16,014 bases of DNA from a bacterium (GTDB lineage Bacteria; JAMORN01), in NCBI GenBank assembly GCA_027063545.1, contig JAMORN010000313.1, forward strand, positions 1 to 16,014, given 5' to 3'. Both the position numbers and the translations under genes were made by a program. Shown here one piece after another: positions 6,367 through 14,735 of this stretch. Under the pieces are notes generated by a model. That model was not told the DNA's origin. It saw nothing but the letters and a program-made list of their open reading frames with translations, and ran no database searches. Each line of letters opens with the position of its first letter. Positions within the stretch are counted from its first letter, which is position 1.

Positions 6367-7766
6367 AAATTATTATTAATGATTTTAACGAATTAAGTAA
6401 AAATTTAATACAAAAGATAAATAAATATTCAGAGGTTATTATCTTTTCATCTAAAGAAAAAGATATAGATTTTATTGATGATTATAATGTTATAGGTTAT
6501 GATTATGAGTTTGAAAATATAAAAAATATAGCTACAGATATAGATTTTTCTAAAAAAGGAGATTTTTATTTTATTGGTTTATCAAATAATAATGAAAAAA
6601 ATATTTTAGATTATTTAATCTCAAAGCATTTGGGAGTATCAAATAATATAATTTTATTAAGTCATGATTATTTAAAAGAAACTTTAGACCTTATCTTAGA
6701 AAAAAAAGAAGAATATATATTCCCAATATTTTCAAAAGAAGTTTTAGTAAATGAAATATTAAACCTTATAGTTTATGATACATTTAAAATTGTTTTTTTT
6801 GATGATATAGTTATCATTGGTAAGTATATGTTAAATAAATTTTTGGATGGACTAACAATAGACACTTTGGTGGCAATAGACCCAGATATAAATTTTAGAA
6901 TATTATTTATAGAGAGAAATGATAAAATATTTTTTGTTAGAGGACAAGATCAACTTAAACTTAACGATAAATTATATATAATTACATACAAGGAAAATTT
7001 AAAAAAGGTAATTAATATTTTTTCAGAAGAGACAGAATATATAGAAAATAATGAAATTCTTTCTGATGAAGAAATAGAAGAGAAAAAGAAAAAGAAGAAA
7101 AATATTATCTTTATTGGTAATGAAAAATTGATAATGAATATTGTTACAAAACTTAATTACAAGGAGTTTAATATAACAATATTAACAAAAAATCCTGCAT
7201 CTTTTGATAAATATGGAGAAAAGACTAAAGGATTAAATATATATAAATATAATCTGAAAGAGCTTCAAGATATTGAAAAGTATATTGAAGGAAATGATAT
7301 AATTGTAAATTTGAGTAATAATGATGAAAATAATATAATGTTTTCCATTATTGCCAGAGAATTAGGTATTAAAAAAATAATATCTCTAGTAAATAATCCT
7401 AATTTTAAGAGAATTTACTCAAAATTGGGAATAGATTGTATTATAAATGAAAATGATATTATAGTAAAACATATTATTAAAAGGATAAAAGGTGGTGATC
7501 TCATAAATGTATCAAATCTTAGAGATGATATAATAATCACAGAGGTAACAATAGAAAACGAAAAGATTGAAAATATGAAAATAAAAGATTTGAAACTACC
7601 TAAAGATGTAATAATAGTATCAATAATAAGAGATAAAAAAATAATAATTCCTAAAGGATCTACTATTTTAAAAAAAGGAGATTTAGTTAGAATATTAAGT
7701 TATGAGAAGACAATATCAAAGGTAGAAAATTTGTTTAAAGGTAATAAATTTTTGAATATTTTTTGA
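6363..7766 (+). CDS. trkA: TrkA-like potassium transport regulator (two RCK units)
   Basis: The 467-residue product has the duplicated RCK_N/RCK_C plan and length of TrkA, the cytoplasmic subunit that gates TrkH/TrkG/Ktr potassium channels. The second half is clearest: residues about 247-372 hold [20 protein letters not shown] and [20 protein letters not shown], typical of RCK_N, and about 388-458 form a TrkA_C domain ([20 protein letters not shown] ... [10 protein letters not shown]). The first half (1-220) follows the same plan more loosely. A charged linker with six lysines joins them near 230-246. Neither half keeps the GxGxxG nucleotide loop: the N-terminus reads [13 protein letters not shown] and the second unit [16 protein letters not shown] or ATP binding is therefore doubtful. 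No channel gene is in the window. The start overlaps the uvrB stop, implying translational coupling. Confidence 0.8.
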   Translation: MKIIINDFNELSKNLIQKINKYSEVIIFSSKEKDIDFIDDYNVIGYDYEFENIKNIATDIDFSKKGDFYFIGLSNNNEKNILDYLISKHLGVSNNIILLSHDYLKETLDLILEKKEEYIFPIFSKEVLVNEILNLIVYDTFKIVFFDDIVIIGKYMLNKFLDGLTIDTLVAIDPDINFRILFIERNDKIFFVRGQDQLKLNDKLYIITYKENLKKVINIFSEETEYIENNEILSDEEIEEKKKKKKNIIFIGNEKLIMNIVTKLNYKEFNITILTKNPASFDKYGEKTKGLNIYKYNLKELQDIEKYIEGNDIIVNLSNNDENNIMFSIIARELGIKKIISLVNNPNFKRIYSKLGIDCIINENDIIVKHIIKRIKGGDLINVSNLRDDIIITEVTIENEKIENMKIKDLKLPKDVIIVSIIRDKKIIIPKGSTILKKGDLVRILSYEKTISKVENLFKGNKFLNIF

Positions 7767-7788
7767 AAATAATATAAGGAGAAAAATA

Positions 7789-8397
7789 ATGGGAAAAAAA
7801 TTTAGGTTGGGAGTTTTAGCAAGTGGTGGTGGCTCAAATTTTGAAGCAATTGTAAAAAGGTCTTTAGAGGGATATATTAAAAGCAAAGTAGTTGTATTAA
7901 TAGTTAATAATAAAGACGCGTATGCCATTGAAAGAGCTAAAAAATATAATATACCTTATCATTATATTTCTTCTAAAACAGAAGGTTCCCATGAAAAAGC
8001 TATGGAAAAAATAACAAAAGTTTTAAAAGATTATAACGTAGATTTAGTTATTTTAGCAGGATATATGAAAAAAATACTTCCCCCTCTTTTAACTGAATAT
8101 AAAAATAGAATATTAAATATTCATCCAGCTTTACTACCCAAATATGGAGGAAAAGGTTATTATGGGTTAAATGTTCATAAAAAAGTCTTAGAAAATAATG
8201 AGAAGGAAACAGGTCCTACAGTACATCTTGTAGATGAAATATATGATCATGGTAAAATTTTAGGACAATATAAATTAAATATTATTCCAGGACTTACTCC
8301 AGAAGAACTACAGCAAAGAGTGCTAGAATTAGAACATCTATTATATTCTAGGGTTATAAAAGATATAGAAGAAGGATATATAATCCTAGATGAATAG
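7789..8397 (+). CDS. purN: Phosphoribosylglycinamide formyltransferase
   Basis: PurN transfers a formyl group from 10-formyltetrahydrofolate to GAR, giving FGAR in purine synthesis. The 202-residue length is normal. Visible motifs are LASGGGSNF (10-18) at the phosphate-binding loop, LAGYMKKIL (89-97), the catalytic NIHPALLPKYGG segment with Asn110 and His112, and GPTVHLVDEIYDHG, where Asp153 aligns with the catalytic Asp of the Escherichia coli enzyme. AAGGAG stands 8 bases before the ATG. It lies 22 bases after the TrkA-like gene and 51 bases before purC, so two purine steps are encoded together at the end of the uvrB operon. No purine riboswitch is seen upstream. Assignment is secure. Confidence 0.96.
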   Translation: MGKKFRLGVLASGGGSNFEAIVKRSLEGYIKSKVVVLIVNNKDAYAIERAKKYNIPYHYISSKTEGSHEKAMEKITKVLKDYNVDLVILAGYMKKILPPLLTEYKNRILNIHPALLPKYGGKGYYGLNVHKKVLENNEKETGPTVHLVDEIYDHGKILGQYKLNIIPGLTPEELQQRVLELEHLLYSRVIKDIEEGYIILDE

Positions 8398-8448
8398 TAT
8401 TTTTTAATCTTTAAATATTAAAATTAGGAAGAAAAGGAGGTTATTCGA

Positions 8449-9345
8449 ATGAAATTAGGAGTAAAAGAAGTTAATATTAAAGAGGCAAAATTATTTTCAA
8501 AGGGAAAAGTTAGAGAAATTTATGATGATGGAGATTCCTTAATAATGATTGCAACAGATAGAATATCAGCATTTGATGTTATTTTGCCAGATCCAATACC
8601 AGGAAAAGGAATTGTATTAACCCAGATTTCTATCTTTTGGTTTGATTTTTTAAAGGATATTGTTCCTAATCATTTTATTACAGATAGAATAGAAGAAATG
8701 GGGGAACCATATATAAATTATAAAGATATTATAGAGTATAGGACTATTAAAGTCAAAAAATTAAAAAGATTAGATGTAGAATGTATTGTTAGAGGATATA
8801 TAGAAGGATCAGGATGGAAGGATTATCAAAAGACAGGTATGGTATCAGGTATAAAATTACCTCCAGGATTAAAAAGAGGAGATAAACTACCAGAGCCAAT
8901 TTTTACCCCATCAACAAAAGCCGAAGAAGGACATGATGAAAATATAACATTTGATCAAATGAAGGATATTGTAGGATCAGAATTAGCAGAGAAAATAAAA
9001 GATGTTAGTATACGGCTTTATGAAAAGGCAAGGGATTATGCTTTAGAAAGAGGAATTATAATTGCTGATACAAAGTTTGAATTCGGATTAGATGAAAATG
9101 GAGAGTTAGTATTAATAGATGAGGTATTAACACCTGACTCATCAAGATTTTGGCCTTTAGATGAATATAAACCAGGACAACCTCAAAAAAGTTTTGATAA
9201 GCAGTATGTTAGAGATTATTTAGAAGAAATTAAGTGGAATAAAACACCACCAGCTCCTACCTTACCAGAGGATGTTATAAAAAATACGATAGAAAAGTAT
9301 AAGGAAGCTTACAACAAATTAACAGGGAGAACTCTAAGTTTTTAG
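8449..9345 (+). CDS. purC: Phosphoribosylaminoimidazole-succinocarboxamide synthase
   Basis: PurC joins CAIR and aspartate with ATP to give SAICAR, a later purine step than PurN. At 298 residues it is the longer form of the enzyme (the short bacterial form is about 240), with the extra C-terminal extension. Signature segments are [12 protein letters not shown] near the N-terminus, [67 protein letters not shown] and the late [14 protein letters not shown]. An AAGGAGG site stands 8 bases before the ATG. It is the last gene of the unit; the last codons and the TAG stop lie within the terminator hairpin. Assignment is secure. Confidence 0.97.
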   Translation: MKLGVKEVNIKEAKLFSKGKVREIYDDGDSLIMIATDRISAFDVILPDPIPGKGIVLTQISIFWFDFLKDIVPNHFITDRIEEMGEPYINYKDIIEYRTIKVKKLKRLDVECIVRGYIEGSGWKDYQKTGMVSGIKLPPGLKRGDKLPEPIFTPSTKAEEGHDENITFDQMKDIVGSELAEKIKDVSIRLYEKARDYALERGIIIADTKFEFGLDENGELVLIDEVLTPDSSRFWPLDEYKPGQPQKSFDKQYVRDYLEEIKWNKTPPAPTLPEDVIKNTIEKYKEAYNKLTGRTLSF

Positions 9346-9365
9346 GGTTCTCCTTTATTTTTATT
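9326..9365 (+). terminator. Terminator overlapping the 3' end of purC
   Basis: A 12-pair stem (9326-9337 with 9342-9353, one T-G pair) with a 4-base loop is followed by TTTATTTTTATT. The upstream arm is coding and the purC TAG (9343-9345) lies in the downstream arm, so ribosomes finishing purC would cover the hairpin. On the minus strand the stem is not followed by a T run, so it is a weaker stop for the converging penicillin-binding protein gene. Confidence 0.8.
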
Positions 9366-9385
9366 AAATTTCTTTTAGATGATAT

Positions 9386-11608
9386 TTAAAAGTTTATAGG
9401 ATTATCTTCAGATTGAGAGTTAATTCTTTCTTTTTCAATTAACCAAGGGTTTGAAGATTTCTTTAAATTCTCTGGTAAATGGATATCACATGTATCTACA
9501 GGCTGGGTTCCTATTATAAAAGGCACGTGATAATATATTTTAGGACAAACTTTTAATCTTGCTAATTTTCCACTTTGAGTACATATATTTCTGTATGTAA
9601 TTCCTCTAGGTGTTTTAAAATTAACTACTTCTTTATCTTTATGAGCTAATTTCATATACTCTATCCAGATAGGTAATGCTGTAGATGCTCCAGTTTTATG
9701 ATCCCCTAATTTACGTTTTATATCAGTACCAACCCAGGCTCCCGCTGTAATTATAGGAGTAAATCCTATAAACCATGTATCAGTATAATTATTTGTTGTT
9801 CCTGTTTTACCACCACAAGGGTAGTAAAATTTTGATTGTATTATTCTATATCCTGTACCCCTTCTGACAACATTTTCTAATAGAGTTATCATAATATAAG
9901 AAACATCTTCAGGTAGTACTCTTTTAGATTCTTCTGTATGTTGATATATTACATTACCACTATTATCTTCAATACGTTCTATATAATAAGGCTTAATTAA
10001 TATCCCATAATTAGGAAAAACAGAATAAGCTTTTACTAGATCCCATAATCTAACTTCAAAAACTCCCAAGGCTAATGCCGGTACTTCTATATAATTAGAC
10101 TTTAAACCTAATTTATTAGCATATTCGATAACATTTTTGTATCCAACTTTGTTTAAAAGATATATGGTAGCTAAGTTTAAAGAGTGGGCTAAAGCATCCA
10201 TTAAAAGTACAGGTCCTAAAAATTTCTCTTCATAATTATGAGGCCTCCAATCATCTTCATCTTTATTTTGAGATGGTATAACAATTGGTTGATCTAAAAG
10301 TATTGAACTAGGAGTAAATCCTTGGGATATTGCTGTAAGATAAATAATAGGCTTAAAAGATGAGCCAGGTTGCCTTCTTGCAAAGACTCTATTATATTCA
10401 CTTTCCTCAAAATTTCTTCCTCCAATCATTACCCTTACAGCTCCAGAATTATTATCTATAGCTAAAAATGCTCCTTGTACACTTACTAGTGTATCTTCTC
10501 TAGGTATCCATTTCAATTTATTTGCCCATCTGGCTAATATTGTATCCATATTTTGAAATAAGCTATCTTTAGGGATATTTTTATACTCCTTAGGCGCAAT
10601 TTTATCCCATCTGTATTTTAAGTATTTATTAAAGAATGCTATATTCATTTCTCTTTGATATTTCATTATATATTTATGAAAGATTTTTTCTAAAGAATCC
10701 TGTTCTTGACTAACTAATGTAGTATATATCCTCAATCCTCCTGTATAAAGCATTTTTTCTCCAAATTTTCTAACAACAAACTTTCTTACTTCTTCAACGA
10801 AATAAGGAGCAATATTTTGAGTTGTTTTGAAAGGATGAATTTCAATAGGTTTATTTTTCAATTCTTCATATTCTGTTTTAGAAATAATATCAGTCTCATA
10901 CATTTTTTTGAGTATAATATTTCTTCTTTTTTTAGCATTTTCAGGGTGTTTATCCGGTCTATATTTCTCAGGGGCTCTAAGCATAGCTATAAAAATAGCA
11001 GCCTCATCAGGAGTTAATTCCCATACATTTTTAGAGAAGTATCTTTGGCTAGCAGCTTGAACCCCATACGCTCCTCCGCCCAAATATACTTGATTTAGGT
11101 AAAATTGTAATATTTCTTTTTTTGTATATGTTTTTTCAAGCATTATAGCAGTAATTATTTCTTTGATTTTTCTTGGAATTCTTTTTTCAAAACCAATAGT
11201 AGAAGTAAATAAATTTCTTGCTAATTGTTGAGTTATAGTAGAACCACCATGAGTTTTACCATGTAGAATATCAACTATAACAGATCTAAGGATACCATTT
11301 ATAAGATCAATACCATGATGTTTATAAAAATTTTTATCCTCTGTAGCAATAAGTCCATTTATTAAGAAATCAGGTATACTATCTAATGGAACAACAATTC
11401 TTTTTTGAATATAATATTCTTTAATTACATTTCCATCTCTATCGTACACTTTTGTGACCAAAGCTGGTTTTATTTTTTCTAATTCTTCAAATGAAGGAAT
11501 AAATTTATAATAATACAAAATTACAGCAATAGTAACTCCTAATAAAAAGCCAAATATAGCACTATTTACAAAAAAAGCTATTTTAAAAAATTTTTTCCAA
11601 TCTTTCAT
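9386..11608 (-). CDS. mrcA: Class A penicillin-binding protein 1A (glycosyltransferase plus transpeptidase)
   Basis: The 740-residue bifunctional murein synthase polymerises lipid II and cross-links stem peptides on the outer face of the inner membrane. One transmembrane anchor spans residues about 10-34. The GT51 domain shows ATEDKNFYKHHGID with catalytic Glu90, GGSTITQQLARNL (121-133) and ILQFYLNQVYLGGGAYGVQAA. The transpeptidase shows all three motifs: SSFK with Ser416 as nucleophile (GSSFKP), SLN (476-478) and KTGTT (601-605). A tail with Cys676, Cys688 and Cys707 follows, a pattern I associate with many PBP1A proteins. The ribosome binding site is AAGGAA, 9 bases before the ATG. The gene stands alone, divergent from the Yip1/lpxB/murA unit and convergent with purC. 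ponA is a synonym; the family call is sure, the exact paralogue name less so. Confidence 0.95.
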   Translation of the reverse strand: MKDWKKFFKIAFFVNSAIFGFLLGVTIAVILYYYKFIPSFEELEKIKPALVTKVYDRDGNVIKEYYIQKRIVVPLDSIPDFLINGLIATEDKNFYKHHGIDLINGILRSVIVDILHGKTHGGSTITQQLARNLFTSTIGFEKRIPRKIKEIITAIMLEKTYTKKEILQFYLNQVYLGGGAYGVQAASQRYFSKNVWELTPDEAAIFIAMLRAPEKYRPDKHPENAKKRRNIILKKMYETDIISKTEYEELKNKPIEIHPFKTTQNIAPYFVEEVRKFVVRKFGEKMLYTGGLRIYTTLVSQEQDSLEKIFHKYIMKYQREMNIAFFNKYLKYRWDKIAPKEYKNIPKDSLFQNMDTILARWANKLKWIPREDTLVSVQGAFLAIDNNSGAVRVMIGGRNFEESEYNRVFARRQPGSSFKPIIYLTAISQGFTPSSILLDQPIVIPSQNKDEDDWRPHNYEEKFLGPVLLMDALAHSLNLATIYLLNKVGYKNVIEYANKLGLKSNYIEVPALALGVFEVRLWDLVKAYSVFPNYGILIKPYYIERIEDNSGNVIYQHTEESKRVLPEDVSYIMITLLENVVRRGTGYRIIQSKFYYPCGGKTGTTNNYTDTWFIGFTPIITAGAWVGTDIKRKLGDHKTGASTALPIWIEYMKLAHKDKEVVNFKTPRGITYRNICTQSGKLARLKVCPKIYYHVPFIIGTQPVDTCDIHLPENLKKSSNPWLIEKERINSQSEDNPINF

Positions 11609-11653
11609 AATTATTTTTCCTTTTATATTAAAAATTAAAATATATTTTTTTTA

Positions 11654-11682
11654 ATTAAAATTATAATTCTTATTTTTGTTAA
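11654..11682 (-). promoter_or_regulatory. Candidate promoter for the penicillin-binding protein gene
   Basis: Reading the minus strand, TTAACA (11682-11677) is followed by 17 bases and TTTAAT (11659-11654), each five of six. It lies in the 90-base divergent gap 11609-11698. The gap is nearly all A and T, so chance matches are likely. A plus-strand TATAAT (11662-11667) for the opposite gene has no acceptable -35. Confidence 0.35.
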
Positions 11683-11698
11683 ACAAGGAGATTAAAAT

Positions 11699-12295
11699 AT
11701 GAAAGATCTAAAAGAGTATTTTAATCTTTTATTGGATTTTCCATTTCACCCTGAAAATGTTTATCAAAAATTAAAGTTAGAATATGATTTAGAAAAAGTT
11801 AATATATGTTTTTTTATAGTATTAGGTTCCATTTTTTTGTTTTTTAATATTATTTCTAGACAGGAAACTTTTATTCACTACTATGAGGTATTTAAAGAAA
11901 ATTTTGATAGTTCTAATTTTTTAATTACCAATTATTTATTGAATAGTAAAATTTTTACTTTACTTATTACAGCTCCTATTTCATTTATATTATCAACTTT
12001 TACTTTATGGATTTTTTCAAAGATACTAATAAAAGAGGTTAAGTTCAAACATATAGTAATTTTTGAAGGATTAAGCTCGTTTGTATATATGTTCAGTTAT
12101 GTATTATCTAATCCAATTATTACTTTTATAATTGTAATTGGTAAATTTGTGTATTTATATAAAGGTTATAGGATATTTTATAATACTAGTATATTGAGAT
12201 TTATCTCAATATTTTTACTGCAATTTATATTGAATCTAATATTTATTATACTTTTAATAATAATGTTTTTGTTATTGGTGGCTTTAATTTTATAA
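11699..12295 (+). CDS. Yip1-like integral membrane protein of unknown function
   Basis: The 198-residue product has a soluble N-terminus of about 34 residues (MKDLKEYFNLLLDFPFHPEN, the short PxxxxxxL-type lead seen in Yip1-family proteins) and then about five hydrophobic segments, near 35-53, 85-110, 118-136, 138-154 and 166-198. Charged loops such as KILIKEVKFKH separate them. The layout, with a paired helix region and a closing helix bundle, fits the Yip1 domain family, whose bacterial members have no established role. This is a weak family match based on topology. AAGGAG stands 8 bases before the ATG. lpxB begins only four bases after the stop, so the protein is probably made together with lipid A and murein enzymes. 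Confidence 0.7.
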   Translation: MKDLKEYFNLLLDFPFHPENVYQKLKLEYDLEKVNICFFIVLGSIFLFFNIISRQETFIHYYEVFKENFDSSNFLITNYLLNSKIFTLLITAPISFILSTFTLWIFSKILIKEVKFKHIVIFEGLSSFVYMFSYVLSNPIITFIIVIGKFVYLYKGYRIFYNTSILRFISIFLLQFILNLIFIILLIIMFLLLVALIL

Positions 12296-12299
12296 AAAT

Positions 12300-13481
12300 A
12301 TGAAAAAAATAGTTTTTATTACAGGAGAAAAGTCAGGAGAAAATATAATTTTTCCTATTATAGAAAAATTGTTACATATTCATGAAGATATAACGTTTTA
12401 TGGAGTTTTTTCAAAGAGAGTTATAAATAAAGAGTTATTTAAAGATAGACTTTTTTTGATAGAAGAAAGAAAAAAATTAAATGTAATGGGCTTTATTGAA
12501 GTTTTATTAAAGGCTATAGATATTTATAAAGTATATAATAAAATAATAAATGCTATATATGAAATAAATCCAGACTTATTAATTTTAGTTGATTTTCCTG
12601 ATTTTAATTTGAAAATAGCAAAAGCTATAAAGAAAAAAAATAAAAATATTAAAATACTTTATTTTGTATCCCCTCAAATATGGGCATGGAGATTTAGTAG
12701 AATAGATATTATAAAAAAATATGTGGATTTTTTATTATGTATTTGGCCCTTTGAGGAAGAGATCTATAAAAATAATGGATATTATAATGTAAAATATATA
12801 GGTAATCCGATAGCCTTTAATACATATCAAAAATTAAAAGAATTAGAAAAAATAGAAAAACACCAAAAAAGAGTAATAACATTTTTTCCAGGATCTAGAG
12901 TTCAAGAAGTAAATAGGATTTTACCTGATTTTATGAAAATAATAGAACGAATAGACAAAACAGAAAAAATTGATGTTTTTTATATAAGCAAAGTAAAAGA
13001 AATTCCTACAAAAATATATTTAAATATATTAGATAACTGTTTAAAGGAAGAAAAAATAAAAGGAAAAATAGAAATCGTAGAGAAGGAGCCAATTTATCTT
13101 ATGTATATATCTGATTTTTTATTTTTGAAAAGTGGTTCTAATAATATAGAAGCATTAATTCTTGAGAAACCATTTATAGTTTTTTATAAAACTTCCTATT
13201 TAAATTATATTATAGCTAAGATTATGATAAATAAAGAGTTAAAATATATATCTCCGGTAAATATAGCTACAAATAAATCTTTAGTACCTGAATTTATTCA
13301 GAATTATGACTTAGATAAAGTCTTGGAAACATACTTTTATTTAAACAAATCTAGAGAAAATTTTATATTTTTATTTAAAGAATTGAAGAAAGAATTATTA
13401 AAAAAGAATTATATAGAGGAATCTATAATGCAGATAGAAGAAATGTTATATAACAAAGGAAGTAAAAATGTTAAAGTATAA
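12300..13481 (+). CDS. lpxB: Lipid-A-disaccharide synthase
   Basis: LpxB, a GT19 glycosyltransferase at the inner membrane, joins UDP-diacylglucosamine and lipid X into the lipid A disaccharide. The 393 residues show the family landmarks: an N-terminal glycine loop TGEKSGENI (8-16), VMGFIEVLL (62-70), VDFPDFN with Asp98 at the position of the catalytic Asp, YFVSPQIWAWR (121-131), YIGNP (166-170), FPGSR with Arg200, and FLKSGSNNIEALI in the donor-binding half. The first loop differs from the usual AGExSGD: Lys11 is an unusual residue there and Glu14-Asn15 replaces the Asp. The protein is Lys/Ile/Asn-rich, reflecting AT bias. No Shine-Dalgarno is seen in the four-base gap, so coupling to the upstream gene is likely. 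The 3' end overlaps murA by 14 bases. Its presence implies a lipid A outer membrane. Confidence 0.92.
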   Translation: MKKIVFITGEKSGENIIFPIIEKLLHIHEDITFYGVFSKRVINKELFKDRLFLIEERKKLNVMGFIEVLLKAIDIYKVYNKIINAIYEINPDLLILVDFPDFNLKIAKAIKKKNKNIKILYFVSPQIWAWRFSRIDIIKKYVDFLLCIWPFEEEIYKNNGYYNVKYIGNPIAFNTYQKLKELEKIEKHQKRVITFFPGSRVQEVNRILPDFMKIIERIDKTEKIDVFYISKVKEIPTKIYLNILDNCLKEEKIKGKIEIVEKEPIYLMYISDFLFLKSGSNNIEALILEKPFIVFYKTSYLNYIIAKIMINKELKYISPVNIATNKSLVPEFIQNYDLDKVLETYFYLNKSRENFIFLFKELKKELLKKNYIEESIMQIEEMLYNKGSKNVKV

Positions 13482-14721
13482 AATTCAAGGACCAACAAAA
13501 TTAAAAGGTGAAGTAACAATTTCTGGGGCAAAAAATTCTATTCTTGCTCTAATGGCTGCTACTTTATTAGCAAGAGATGAATTTGTAATCCATAATGTTC
13601 CAGTATTAAGAGACATAGTAACAATGCAAAAAGTTCTGGAGGTTATAGGAGCTAAAGTAAGAAGAGAAGGTTCAAGCCTTTATATAGATACGAGAGGAGT
13701 TAATAATTATGAAGCTCCATATGAATTAGTAAGTCAAATGAGAGCTTCTATTTATGTTTTAGGACCTCTTTTAGCTAGATATGGAGAATGTAAGGTTTCT
13801 ATGCCCGGCGGTTGTGCTTGGGGACCAAGACCTATAAATTTTCATATAGATGCAATGAAAAAACTTGGTGCAGAGATAAGTGTAGAGTTTGGTTTTATTC
13901 AGGCTAAAGCTTCTAAATTAAGGGGGGAACATATTATTTTTGATTTTGTTTCTGTTGGAGCAACAGCAAATACTATGATGGCAGCTACGTTAGCAGAGGG
14001 TACAACTATTATAGATAATGCTGCTAGTGAACCAGAAATTGTAGATTTGGTTAACTTTTTAAGAAAAATGGGAGCAAAGATAAAAGGTGAGGGAACAAGA
14101 ACAATAGTTGTGGAAGGTGTTGAAAATTTACATGGTGTTGAATATACTGCTATTCCAGATAGAATTGAGGCGGGGACTTTTCTTGTAGCAGGATTTATGA
14201 CAGGAGGTGATATTTTAGTAAGAAATCTTATCCCAGAACATTTGACATCTGTTATAGAGAAGCTAGAAGAAGCTGGAGCCGAAATGAAAATTGGGAAAGA
14301 CTATATAAGAATAAAAGGTGAGGGTAATATAAATCCAATAAAGGTAATAACAGCTCCTTATCCAGGTTTTCCAACAGATATGCAGGCTCAATTTATGGCA
14401 ATGTTAACAATAGCAAATGGCACGAGTAGTATAACTGAGGGTATATATCATGATAGATTTATGCATGTTTTAGAACTTATGCGTTTAGGAGCTAATATTG
14501 AATTGGAAAAGAATGTTGCTATTATCCATGGTGTAAATAAACTAACAGGAGCTAAATTAATGGCTTCTGACTTGAGGGCTTCTGCAGCTTTAGTTTTAGC
14601 AGGGTTGGTAGCAGAGGGCGAAACAATTGTGGATAGAATTTACCATATTGAAAGAGGATACGAAGATTTCGATAAAAAACTTCAAAATTTAGGAGCTATT
14701 GTAGAAAAGTTTGATGAATAA
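13468..14721 (+). CDS. murA: UDP-N-acetylglucosamine 1-carboxyvinyltransferase
   Basis: MurA adds enolpyruvate from PEP to UDP-GlcNAc, the first committed murein step, in the cytoplasm. The 417 residues are standard length. ISGAKNS (18-24) carries the conserved Lys22-Asn23 pair. The mobile active-site loop reads GGCAWGPRP with Cys116, the residue alkylated by fosfomycin, so the enzyme is of the sensitive (Cys) type by sequence. YPGFPTDMQAQF holds the catalytic Asp, and RGYEDFDKKLQNLGA is the usual end. The start lies inside the lpxB 3' end (14-base overlap) with AAAGGAAG just upstream. tldD starts 14 bases after its stop. The lpxB-murA pairing couples lipid A and murein precursor synthesis in one unit. 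Confidence 0.97.
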   Translation: MLKYKIQGPTKLKGEVTISGAKNSILALMAATLLARDEFVIHNVPVLRDIVTMQKVLEVIGAKVRREGSSLYIDTRGVNNYEAPYELVSQMRASIYVLGPLLARYGECKVSMPGGCAWGPRPINFHIDAMKKLGAEISVEFGFIQAKASKLRGEHIIFDFVSVGATANTMMAATLAEGTTIIDNAASEPEIVDLVNFLRKMGAKIKGEGTRTIVVEGVENLHGVEYTAIPDRIEAGTFLVAGFMTGGDILVRNLIPEHLTSVIEKLEEAGAEMKIGKDYIRIKGEGNINPIKVITAPYPGFPTDMQAQFMAMLTIANGTSSITEGIYHDRFMHVLELMRLGANIELEKNVAIIHGVNKLTGAKLMASDLRASAALVLAGLVAEGETIVDRIYHIERGYEDFDKKLQNLGAIVEKFDE

Positions 14722-14735
14722 AAGGAGAAAAAGTT

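Noticed and set aside
7716-7928. Minus-strand open frame across the trkA-like/purN junction
   Set aside because: It is antisense to the conserved PurN N-terminus and to the TrkA_C end, with no supporting signals.
10817-11017. Plus-strand open frame inside the penicillin-binding protein gene
   Set aside because: It lies antisense to a conserved domain region and has no ribosome site or recognisable product.
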